The notes beneath the pieces were generated by a model, which was not told the DNA's origin, searched no databases, and worked only from the letters and a program-made list of their open reading frames with translations. From a virus, in IMG/VR virus record IMGVR_UViG_3300042868_006755, positions 1 through 33,952 of that record: a stretch of DNA of 33,952 bases; one strand, 5' to 3'. This document shows positions 1 through 7,777 of the stretch, in pieces (position 1 is the stretch's first letter; every line of letters begins with the position of its first letter). Both the position numbers and the translations under genes were made by a program.

Positions 1-15
1 TAAAACAAAATATAT

Positions 16-23
16 TACCTTTG
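16..23 (+). promoter_or_regulatory. Candidate Bacteroidota promoter, -7 box TACCTTTG
   Basis: TACCTTTG matches the Bacteroidota -7 consensus TAnnTTTG and lies about 45 bp upstream of the first gene. The matching -33 box would fall at or beyond the window edge, so it cannot be judged here. If the window ends are joined, a TTG at 33942-33944 lies 23 nt upstream, which is longer than ideal. The box is short and AT-rich sequence makes chance matches common. Confidence 0.4.
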
Positions 24-68
24 ACTTTGATTTATTGAATACAGAATTAATGAATTATAATTAAAACC

Positions 69-428
69 ATGCCAATACTTAACTGCCTAACAAGCTACAC
101 CCAAGACATTAGCGGCTGCGCTGAGGTATTAGAATTCAGTTCGCCTACATTTACAAACGATACTAACTACGTTATTAAGTTTACCTATTCAAATGGATGG
201 GTGCTTAAAAAAGATGTAACAAGTGGCCTATACGATGCAGTCATTGAAATGAACAACAACGGATTCTGGAACATCGGCACTGGCATCGTAAAGGTTGAAA
301 TACTAAATGGCTGCGATGTTACAACCTTTGACATTTGTGGGACAGTTTATTCATCGATTACACTTAACTTCATAAACATAACTGAAGATGATACTATTGC
401 CATTATCCCTTGTCCTTGTCCTGAATAG
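69..428 (+). CDS. Hypothetical structural-region protein, 119 aa
   Basis: I do not recognise a family. The protein is rich in Thr, Asn, Ile and Val in alternating patterns that suggest beta structure, and it has scattered Cys residues, ending in CPCPE. It has no signal peptide and no membrane segment. It is the first gene behind a candidate promoter and is followed by small proteins and the tail assembly chaperone/tape measure pair, so a minor virion or tail role is a reasonable inference. Its 3' end overlaps the next gene by 41 nt. Confidence 0.6.
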   Translation: MPILNCLTSYTQDISGCAEVLEFSSPTFTNDTNYVIKFTYSNGWVLKKDVTSGLYDAVIEMNNNGFWNIGTGIVKVEILNGCDVTTFDICGTVYSSITLNFINITEDDTIAIIPCPCPE

Positions 429-678
429 CTTAGCGTGTTTAGGTGTTCATTGCCTAACGCGTGAGGGTATGTTATTAGAACAAATAGCAAACTATATTCG
501 CCTTTATGTTGGTGACTATTGGAGTAAACCATTGTTCGATTGCCCGCCTTGTATGGCATCTGTTTGGGGTTTAATAGGTTGGTTATATTTTGTAACCGAC
601 TTGCACTTGATACCTTACTTGTTGATTCTATGTGGCCTTAACGCGTTAACATCTAAAATGTATTACCATGGAGATTGA
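388..678 (+). CDS. Small membrane protein with CPPCMASVWG motif, 96 aa
   Basis: The N-terminal 20 or so residues are hydrophobic (MILLPLSLVLVL) and a second hydrophobic stretch occupies roughly residues 56-85. Between them is a conserved-looking DCPPCMASVWG motif (about residues 50-60). A CxxC followed by a Trp-Gly membrane segment recurs in small phage and DUF1360-like membrane proteins, but I cannot assign a function. The start at 388 overlaps the upstream gene by 41 nt. An in-frame ATG at 469 would remove the overlap but also the first hydrophobic segment, so I prefer 388. A role at the membrane during infection or lysis is only a guess. Confidence 0.6.
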   Translation: MILLPLSLVLVLNSLACLGVHCLTREGMLLEQIANYIRLYVGDYWSKPLFDCPPCMASVWGLIGWLYFVTDLHLIPYLLILCGLNALTSKMYYHGD

Positions 679-868
679 AGATGCACATAAGTTTCTGCTA
701 TCACTTGGCTACACTTACACTGGTCAAACATGCGGGTGTGGAGGCAGCGCAAAGAAGCGCACGTATAATAAAGTAGACAATAAAGTAATAATTAATCTAA
801 GAACTAAACAATACACACACAACAATGAACTTCCGAAACCTATTCAAGAACTTACCACCAACTTATAA
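668..868 (+). CDS. Hypothetical small protein with CGCGG motif, 66 aa
   Basis: Unrecognised. The protein has a Cys-Gly cluster (TCGCGGSAKKR, about residues 21-31) in an otherwise polar, basic sequence. It overlaps both neighbours: 11 nt with the membrane protein upstream and 44 nt with the tail assembly chaperone gene downstream. The CG-rich motif resembles the CKGCGG of the 18-residue microprotein at 10777, although nothing else aligns. A metal-binding or nucleic-acid-binding role is possible but unproven. Confidence 0.5.
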   Translation: MEIEDAHKFLLSLGYTYTGQTCGCGGSAKKRTYNKVDNKVIINLRTKQYTHNNELPKPIQELTTNL

Positions 869-1415
869 ATCTGAATTCCCGCTTGAATTTGCGTTTAAAT
901 GTGGAGGCGTTGACTACTTTGAGTTTGTCGATAAAAATAACCTACCTTATGAGCGTGGGTTAGAAGCTCTGACATTTTATCAAGAAATGCAGAATGGAGT
1001 TACAAACGATTACATAAAAAATTACAACGCAGCAATGAGCAAGTTGTTAAGTGATCCAAAGAAAATAAACCTCAACGAAATCATTAAACTGCAGATGCGA
1101 TTCGAGGAGCGTTGTAACTTCATTATAAGCAAGGATATTATCTACAAGGTTGCTTCGGTTGCGTTTGTGGATAAAAGTGAGCCATTGACACGTTATGACT
1201 TTAAGGCTAACGAAAAAAAGATTAAGAACTGGAAAGAAAACGCGGGAGATAGTTTTTTTTTGTCAATGCCAATAAAGAAATTAATTCCGTTTTTAGCGAA
1301 GTCAGGCGACACTTCCCTGACGTATTTGGCGATAGTGGAAAAAGTCGAACAGATTCAACGGGATATTCTTTCGTTACAGACATTAGGGATGGAATTGCAA
1401 GCCGAGAAAGATTAA
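825..1415 (+). CDS. Tail assembly chaperone, zero-frame product (gpG-like), 196 aa
   Basis: The gene sits directly upstream of the tape measure gene, the standard position of siphovirus tail assembly chaperones, which bind the tape measure protein and recruit tube subunits. It contains a T TTT TTT slippery heptamer at 1253-1259 in the correct phase (zero-frame AGT TTT TTT TTG). A -1 slip there gives an extended product ending at 1534. Without the slip, translation continues 52 codons past the heptamer and ends at 1415. The protein is mostly helical and charged, with no membrane segment. No residue motif identifies it alone; the call rests on position and the frameshift signature. Confidence 0.7.
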   Translation: MNFRNLFKNLPPTYKSEFPLEFAFKCGGVDYFEFVDKNNLPYERGLEALTFYQEMQNGVTNDYIKNYNAAMSKLLSDPKKINLNEIIKLQMRFEERCNFIISKDIIYKVASVAFVDKSEPLTRYDFKANEKKIKNWKENAGDSFFLSMPIKKLIPFLAKSGDTSLTYLAIVEKVEQIQRDILSLQTLGMELQAEKD

Positions 1416-1534
1416 AGATTACCGTATTAAAATATTTACCCGCGAATTATCAAATTAATTTACTAAATTTGTGGGATTTCTTTTTCTTTGCTAATGAGGC
1501 AAAGAAGCCACAACCTAAACAGCCTAAAAAGTAA
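1253..1534 (+). CDS. -1 frameshift extension of the tail assembly chaperone (gpGT-like)
   Basis: The -1 frame is closed by a TAG at 1250-1252 immediately before the T-run, then open without a stop for about 90 codons to the TAA at 1532-1534. It has no ATG near its beginning, so expression would need slippage at the nine-T run 1253-1261. The fused product would be about 236 aa (145 zero-frame residues plus about 91). The extension ends with LPANYQINLLNLWDFFFF and a Lys/Pro/Gln-rich tail. It fills the otherwise empty 126 bp between the zero-frame stop and the tape measure start. This matches the G/GT arrangement of phage lambda. Polymerase slippage on the T-run could give the same product. Confidence 0.75.
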   Translation, partial: FFFVNANKEINSVFSEVRRHFPDVFGDSGKSRTDSTGYSFVTDIRDGIASRERLKITVLKYLPANYQINLLNLWDFFFFANEAKKPQPKQPKK

Positions 1535-1540
1535 TGGCAG

Positions 1541-3823
1541 TTGGAAAACGTAATAATTAAATTCGTTGCAGACACATCAGGACTTGAGCCTGCTATAAAG
1601 CAACTTGAATTACTTGGTAAGATAAGCAAAGATGATGCGGCCGCGTTTGCACAAGTAAACAATGAGCAAAAGGAATTTATCCAAAACTTAAATAAATCCA
1701 CAACCGAAATGGGCAAGTTGTCCAGTGAAGTAGATGGGCTTATGGCTGAAATTCAAGCGGGTGTAATGGAGGGATTTGCTGACCATTTGGCTGAGGTAAC
1801 GAAAGAAACTAAGCAAGCGGGTGGTGGCTTTAAATCAATGAAGCAAGAGTTGAAAGAATTAAAGGCGCAGATTAGTAGTGGGTCATTAGGGGAAAAGGAA
1901 TTAAGAGAAGCTACAAAACGCGCCGCAGAGTTAACCGATACGATTGGCGATGTTAACGATAAGGTTAAGGCATTAGCAAGCGACACAAAGAGAATAGATG
2001 CGGTTGTTACTGCATTTAGAGGAATAGCAGCAGCGGCTTCGGTTGCTGCGGGTGCTGCTTCGTTATTTGGAAGCGAGAACGAGAAGTTAACTAAAACATT
2101 AGCGCAAGCCCAAGGTGCGATGGCATTGTTGCAAGGTGTTCAAGAGTTAGCGAACATAGCCACAACTGAGGGCGCATTGAGAACAATGGTGTTGGATGGG
2201 GCGCAAAAGGCGGCTGCGGTTAGTAGTCGAATTTTAGGTGTGACTATTTCAGCATCAATGGCAATGGCAACTGCTGGCATAAGCGTTTTAATTGCAGGAT
2301 TGGTATATTTAGTTAGCACAATGGATGATACGAGTGAAAGTGCTAAAAATATGGATAGGGCTTTATCTGGAGATGCAGAAGCATATTTAAAAGCTCGAGA
2401 TAAAAGATTACAAATGCTTAAAGATGGCTTAGACAAAGAGTTGTTAATGAATAAGCAAGCGCATGACACTGAGATAAATGAATTAATTAAGAAATTTAGA
2501 AATGGTGAATTGTCACAAACCGCATATCATAAAGCTTATGAAGTTGAGAATGAGTTATTTCTTTTTAACGAACAAAAAATTAGAGATAAGTTTGCAAAGC
2601 AAGAAGCCGATGCAGCAAAAGCCCATCAAGAAAAGTTAGTACAAGATAAAAAGATTGCTAACGATAAAGCATTACAAGCGCAACTTAGACAAATACGTGA
2701 TGAGATAGCAGCAAATGAATTATTGATGCGTAAAACAAACGATATTGATGCTAAGATGGCTTATTATGCTGCAATAACAAAACTAAAGCAAGACCAAGTT
2801 AGACTTGATGATTCATTAACTGCAAATGAAAAGAAATTAGAAATTGCAACACTTAATGACCAACAACGTGCTTACGAAGAGTCATTTAATAAGCGCACAG
2901 AAACAGATATAGAAGCATTTAATGAAGCCAATGAGGTAAAGTTAGAAGCTAATTTAGATTGGTGGGAAAAATACTTTCAAACCGAGGATGAATATAATGC
3001 TCGGTTATTAGAAAAGCGAAAAGAAAACGCTAAAATGTACACTCAATTTGCCATAGACCAAGCGCAAGTTATCTCCGACACTATCTTTACTATCAACCAA
3101 CAAAATAGAGATGCCGAAACGGCATCGATATTAGAAACACTTAGCATGCGTAAAGATGCCGAGTTGGCAAACAAGAATCTAACTGATGCACAACGCTTAC
3201 AGATTGAGGAAAGATACGCACAACAAGAAGCCGAAATCAAAACACGCGCGTGGGAGGCACAAAAGCAAGCATCAATAGCACAAGCAATAATCAATGGAGC
3301 TTTAGCAATTACAAATATACTTGCAACAGTTCCAGGAGGCCCATTAAATCCTGCAACCATAGCATCTTTGGCGGCCGCGACTATATCAACTGCTGCACAA
3401 GTGGCAGTTATTTCTAATACCCAACCTCCAAAGTTTGCCGATGGTGGTATGGTAGGCGGTCAATTGCATTCAAGCGGAGGCACATTGATTGAAGCTGAGC
3501 GAGGCGAATACGTAATCAATAGACAATCAACTTCCGACTATTTGCCATCGTTAAAGGTGCTTAATAGTGGCGAAGTTGAGCCTACATTCGCAAACAATAT
3601 ATTAACTGCATTAGCTAATGGAACATTCGACCTTGCGGCACAATTTCAAACCAAACAAAGTGCGAGTAGTGATGGCATTAACTACGATAAGTTAGATCGG
3701 ATTATGGCCAAGCACAAATCAAACTTGAATGTCAATATTGATGAGCAAGGATTAACAACTTTTTTATTAAAAGAAAATAGCCGCGTTGAATTTAGAAACA
3801 AAAAAATGAGATATAAGGCATGA
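1541..3823 (+). CDS. Tail tape measure protein, 760 aa
   Basis: This protein sets tail length and is packed inside the tail tube. It is the longest gene in the window and has the expected order: an N-terminal segment of the MENVIIKFVADTSGLEPAI type, coiled-coil stretches, a hydrophobic Ala/Gly-rich segment around residues 155-260, long charged Glu/Lys/Gln helices (about 285-560), a second hydrophobic segment (about 575-625) and a Gly-rich FADGGMVGG C-terminal region. The only usable start is TTG at 1541, because a stop lies in this frame at 1532-1534 and the ATG at 1534 is out of frame. At 760 aa it predicts a fairly short tail, roughly 110 nm at 0.15 nm per residue. It shares ATGA with the next gene. 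Confidence 0.9.
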   Translation: MENVIIKFVADTSGLEPAIKQLELLGKISKDDAAAFAQVNNEQKEFIQNLNKSTTEMGKLSSEVDGLMAEIQAGVMEGFADHLAEVTKETKQAGGGFKSMKQELKELKAQISSGSLGEKELREATKRAAELTDTIGDVNDKVKALASDTKRIDAVVTAFRGIAAAASVAAGAASLFGSENEKLTKTLAQAQGAMALLQGVQELANIATTEGALRTMVLDGAQKAAAVSSRILGVTISASMAMATAGISVLIAGLVYLVSTMDDTSESAKNMDRALSGDAEAYLKARDKRLQMLKDGLDKELLMNKQAHDTEINELIKKFRNGELSQTAYHKAYEVENELFLFNEQKIRDKFAKQEADAAKAHQEKLVQDKKIANDKALQAQLRQIRDEIAANELLMRKTNDIDAKMAYYAAITKLKQDQVRLDDSLTANEKKLEIATLNDQQRAYEESFNKRTETDIEAFNEANEVKLEANLDWWEKYFQTEDEYNARLLEKRKENAKMYTQFAIDQAQVISDTIFTINQQNRDAETASILETLSMRKDAELANKNLTDAQRLQIEERYAQQEAEIKTRAWEAQKQASIAQAIINGALAITNILATVPGGPLNPATIASLAAATISTAAQVAVISNTQPPKFADGGMVGGQLHSSGGTLIEAERGEYVINRQSTSDYLPSLKVLNSGEVEPTFANNILTALANGTFDLAAQFQTKQSASSDGINYDKLDRIMAKHKSNLNVNIDEQGLTTFLLKENSRVEFRNKKMRYKA

Positions 3824-6027
3824 ATTGGAAGTTCACATTAATAGACAGTTCAAGTGTTTCAACCGTTGTTGAATCGCCAGTTGGGTGGAATGGTATTGGT
3901 GGCAACTTAACGCGTAACATTGTGCATCATGGCATCAATATAAACATCTCAACTGATTCATTTGAATGGGTTGGTGAAGCTTACGATTTGCTTTATACCG
4001 AGTATCAAACCAATGGCGCTAACGGTCAATACCAGGTGCAAATAGATTACGAATGTGCAGAGGGCGATGGATATACAAACTACTTTATTGGTGCATTTGA
4101 CTTCAATACATTCGAAAGACAATGTGCTGACTATTGCTTTATTAAGTTAAGCGTTACCGCATCGAAGTGCACCGATGTGTTTATGAGTAGAATGGGTCAA
4201 GATGTTGACATTGAGGCAACAACTAACTTTGATGGGCAAGCGATAAGCCCTATGAGTTATACTACTTTAAACATTGAGGGGCAAGATATATTTTTGCAAA
4301 ACACCGCAAACAATAAGGATGGTGCAAATTGGAGTGGACATCACGATGACAATATTGGTATATCTCCTGCTAATAGATACTACTACTTTCCAGTTTATTT
4401 GCCTAATAATCCGATAATGGAGTTTGGAGATAGCAACATTTCAAATGTATCTCCATCACTTGTTTATATTAACAATGCACAATCTAATATAATAGTTTGG
4501 CCAATGGCCCCTAGTCAGTATTTAGGTTATCAAAATTTATCGTTTTACGAAGCAACAACATCTGAAAATATTGTTACTACAATAGATGTTACATGGCGAT
4601 GCAAAGGAACAATGACAATAACTTGTAGTTACGATGCAGACTTTGACCTTTATCTTTTTGCAGAAAAAGCATCAAACTTTGAACTTTTTACAATCTTAGG
4701 AAGCACATACATTGCAACAGGCTCAATAGCTGCAAATACACCATTAGTTGTATCTTTTGATGTAACATTTTCAGGGACAGTTACAAACCCATCGTTTGTT
4801 TTGCAGCAAATAAGTTATTATTTTAACATTGATATTGTAAAAACAACAACTTCAGGTCTTGATACATTTGATGTAAGTGTCGATTATGATGGTGGTGGTG
4901 TTAACTATTTCAATATGGAAGCCAATAGCACCAATCCACCATCAGTTACGCGTTCAGTTCCATTGCCTGACTTGTTAGAGTTCTTACCGACTGCATACAT
5001 GGACACAGATTGTCCATTGTTGGAGGTTGAGGCTGAGTTAAGAGATTGCTTAGATAGATATTCAATAACTAAGGGCTCATTTTTACGTGATGTAACCGAG
5101 CCAAGTGTTCCAAAATTATTTACATCATACGAATATTTATTTGAGCAATGCAGGAAAATATTTAACATCGGGTGGGGGTTTGATAATAACGAAACCGAAT
5201 TAAAGATTGCACGTATTGAGCACTTTTATAAGTCAACAATAGTTGTTGATGTCGGGTTGGTTGACAAAGCTATATTCACAACTGCAAAAGATTTGATTTA
5301 CGGAACGATAATGGTTGGCTATAACAAATGGGAAGCCGAAGAGTTTAACGGGCTTGATGAAATGAATACAGAGCGACAATATCGCAGAAACATCGACTCA
5401 AACCCAACCGAGTTAGACCTAATGGCAGACATCATAAGTGCAGGATATACGATTGAGGTAACACGTAGAAAAAATCAAGCCGAAACGGGAACAAGTGACT
5501 GGCGTTATGATGATGACTTGTTTATTATTAATTCAGAAACTATTGATGGTTTTTTATTTGCAATAAGAGGCATTGACAATGGAGCTGCAAACATCTATTC
5601 GCCTGCAACACGAATGAACTACGTGTTGACACCAGTGCGCAACTTGTTGAGGTGGTTTAAATCGATTGCCGCAGCCACACCCATAGCAACAAATGAATCG
5701 CAAATATTTACAAGTGGCACTGGTAATTACATTGCAACGGGTGAAATGACCGCAACTTGTCAAATAGAAAATCAACCTATAACCGAAAACGCAACGATAA
5801 GCACCGCAATAATGGGCGATGTATATTATGAAACACCGATTTGGAAGACTGAATATGTAACCTTTACCGCACCATTTTCGATGGCAGACTTTGAAGATGT
5901 TAAAGTAAATCCTTATGGTGCGATTAGATTTAGATGCTCAGACACTTACTACATTGGTAACATTGTTGAAATCAATCACGATCCGAACGAGGGATTAGCA
6001 GAATTTAAACTTTTAATAAGAAGATAA
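3820..6027 (+). CDS. Large tail-tip / baseplate-like protein, 735 aa
   Basis: Placed immediately after the tape measure with a 4-nt ATGA overlap, this is where siphoviruses encode the distal tail and tail-hub proteins that close the tube and contact the host. The sequence is rich in beta-type patterns and Tyr/Asn/Thr. The N-terminal part (MNWKFTLIDSSSVSTVVESP) looks like a tail-tip domain that docks on the tube end. The middle (about residues 140-360) looks like an inserted beta-rich, possibly carbohydrate-binding, module. I cannot name a domain. Confidence that it is a tail component is high from context; its exact position in the tip is inferred. Confidence 0.65.
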   Translation: MNWKFTLIDSSSVSTVVESPVGWNGIGGNLTRNIVHHGININISTDSFEWVGEAYDLLYTEYQTNGANGQYQVQIDYECAEGDGYTNYFIGAFDFNTFERQCADYCFIKLSVTASKCTDVFMSRMGQDVDIEATTNFDGQAISPMSYTTLNIEGQDIFLQNTANNKDGANWSGHHDDNIGISPANRYYYFPVYLPNNPIMEFGDSNISNVSPSLVYINNAQSNIIVWPMAPSQYLGYQNLSFYEATTSENIVTTIDVTWRCKGTMTITCSYDADFDLYLFAEKASNFELFTILGSTYIATGSIAANTPLVVSFDVTFSGTVTNPSFVLQQISYYFNIDIVKTTTSGLDTFDVSVDYDGGGVNYFNMEANSTNPPSVTRSVPLPDLLEFLPTAYMDTDCPLLEVEAELRDCLDRYSITKGSFLRDVTEPSVPKLFTSYEYLFEQCRKIFNIGWGFDNNETELKIARIEHFYKSTIVVDVGLVDKAIFTTAKDLIYGTIMVGYNKWEAEEFNGLDEMNTERQYRRNIDSNPTELDLMADIISAGYTIEVTRRKNQAETGTSDWRYDDDLFIINSETIDGFLFAIRGIDNGAANIYSPATRMNYVLTPVRNLLRWFKSIAAATPIATNESQIFTSGTGNYIATGEMTATCQIENQPITENATISTAIMGDVYYETPIWKTEYVTFTAPFSMADFEDVKVNPYGAIRFRCSDTYYIGNIVEINHDPNEGLAEFKLLIRR

Positions 6028-6911
6028 TGGCAGCAATATTAAACATACCTAATAGCTTTGTAACCTTTTACAACTTGGCGAATGACTTAGGCATACCCGA
6101 GTATGTAACTGATACAGAGTGCGGGATTCAAAAAGATTTTTGCTTACCGATTTATGATGAAAAAGATTTAGCTTTTCAAGTAAACATTGCATCAAGCGAA
6201 GTATTGACTTCTGCCAATATAGATGTTCAATTAATACCCGCATCAGGAACGGGAATAACCTTAACTGGGTATAGCATTTCAGTTGTGGCTAATGGCATTT
6301 ATGGAGGCTCAATACCGATTTATAATATTTATATTAACTTTTTGGGGAGTGATTTAACTAATGGAATAAGTGAGGGCGATTGTTTTCAAATAGGTATGCT
6401 TACGGGTGGCAGTATTGATTTAGCATATTTTGTATCTAATCAATGCTTTAAAAAAGTTAACGATAAATGTTTGACAACTAAACTTCAATACATAAACACA
6501 TCTAATGCGTTTGGGTTTGTTTACAGAGCGTTTGGCACGTTTCCATTTATATCATTAACTTATAATTTTATCCGTTTACCATTATACTTTAAAGAGCCAA
6601 ACATTAGCAGCGACAAAACTGTTTACGTTCGACCTGATGGAAGCCGCCAACTATTATCGGCACGATTGGCAAAGCGTTATAAAGGTTATGTCGATGAGGT
6701 GCCAGAGGAAGTGCATCAAAACTTAGTAATTGCATTGAATCACGATGGCATTTACTTCACACCCGAAAACTTTACAACTCAAATACAAGCACGATTTGAG
6801 GATGAGTATAACAATAATTATCCCGAAATAATGCAGAACGTAAACATTTGGAGCTCAGATTTTACTATCTTTGAAACGCCATTTAACAACTTTAATTCTA
6901 ACTGCGAATGA
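6027..6911 (+). CDS. Tail-tip associated structural protein, 294 aa
   Basis: The gene starts on the last base of the previous stop (TAATG), indicating translational coupling in the tail operon. The protein has many Cys, Asn, Tyr and Phe residues and looks mostly beta-structured. A conserved-looking middle section (YFKEPNISSDKTVYVRPDG, about residues 187-205) precedes a more charged region. Position after two tail genes suggests a minor tail or tip component. No enzymatic motif is visible and I do not recognise a named family. Confidence 0.55.
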   Translation: MAAILNIPNSFVTFYNLANDLGIPEYVTDTECGIQKDFCLPIYDEKDLAFQVNIASSEVLTSANIDVQLIPASGTGITLTGYSISVVANGIYGGSIPIYNIYINFLGSDLTNGISEGDCFQIGMLTGGSIDLAYFVSNQCFKKVNDKCLTTKLQYINTSNAFGFVYRAFGTFPFISLTYNFIRLPLYFKEPNISSDKTVYVRPDGSRQLLSARLAKRYKGYVDEVPEEVHQNLVIALNHDGIYFTPENFTTQIQARFEDEYNNNYPEIMQNVNIWSSDFTIFETPFNNFNSNCE

Positions 6912-7777
6912 CAACTGGAATACTCTTAATCGGAATCGGCCATAAAAACTATGGGTGCATGGCTGCAAACCTTGCGATGTCATTGCGTGCAAACGGTTGT
7001 GACTTACCTATAACATTAGTAACGCAAGCCGATACTATCACGCGTTTAGATGAGGATTATAAAGCTTTGTTTACCGATATAAAAGAAATCCCGCCACATT
7101 GTTACACGTTAAAGGACAACGAAACGTGTTACATCAAAGCAAAGGCGCACATGGATGAGTTAACGCCTTATGACTATACGTTATTTATTGATGCCGATGT
7201 GATAATGATTAACAACCATAAAATAAACGAGGTAATCGAATCACTAAAGGGCATTGATTTTGCGGTAAAGAATAGCGGGTTTAAAAACTATGATAGTGAT
7301 GAGATTACTGCCGATTCAAAGCAATGGGCTAACTTATTAGAAGTAAAAGAGGCGTTTGGATTCACAACTGAAAAGATTTGGAATGTGCATAGCGAGTTTA
7401 TATGGTGGAAAAAAGGACATCCATTGTTTGCAAAGTGGGTAGAAAACTTTGAAAACATACGTGTAAAAAACATTGAGTTTGCGGGATGCATACCCGATGA
7501 GTTGCCCTTATGGATTGCAATGTGCCAGTTAGGTGTTGACTGCCATCAAGAAATGTATCACCCTACTTTTTGGCCAATGGATTCAACTAAAACAATGCGC
7601 TTAAAGGATTTAACAGATGATTATTGTGGTGTATCTATTGGAGGTAACAGAATAAGTGAAGTGCAATTAACAATATATAACAACCTTGTGCAAATTCATG
7701 CATTAAGAATGAATATGCGATATAAATTTTTACAACAGCCTAAAAGAAGATGGGCTCCAGAACGCCATACTTATTAA
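6908..7777 (+). CDS. Glycosyltransferase, GT-A fold with DxD motif, 289 aa
   Basis: This is likely a nucleotide-sugar-dependent glycosyltransferase. It begins with a Rossmann-like strand (GILLIGIGHKNYG) and has a hydrophobic strand followed by the metal-binding DxD motif, LFIDADVIM, with Asp95 and Asp97. A conserved Trp/His-rich section follows (EFIWWKKGHPLF). The layout resembles GT8-like and related GT-A enzymes. It lies between the tail-tip genes and the portal with a 4-nt overlap upstream, so it is co-expressed with virion genes and may glycosylate a structural protein or the host surface. The substrate cannot be read from the sequence. Confidence 0.7.
   Translation: MTTGILLIGIGHKNYGCMAANLAMSLRANGCDLPITLVTQADTITRLDEDYKALFTDIKEIPPHCYTLKDNETCYIKAKAHMDELTPYDYTLFIDADVIMINNHKINEVIESLKGIDFAVKNSGFKNYDSDEITADSKQWANLLEVKEAFGFTTEKIWNVHSEFIWWKKGHPLFAKWVENFENIRVKNIEFAGCIPDELPLWIAMCQLGVDCHQEMYHPTFWPMDSTKTMRLKDLTDDYCGVSIGGNRISEVQLTIYNNLVQIHALRMNMRYKFLQQPKRRWAPERHTY

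Noticed and set aside
1532-1543. Possible stop-codon readthrough joining the chaperone extension to the tape measure, since both are in the same frame
   Set aside because: The TAA is followed within 6 bp by a TTG start, and no readthrough context is visible. Separate G, GT and tape measure proteins are the normal arrangement.
2140-2469. Minus-strand frames of about 75-110 aa inside the tape measure gene (also 1753-1986 and 3043-3360)
   Set aside because: They lie fully within a long gene of strong coding character, are Ser/Ala-rich antisense translations and have no start signals.
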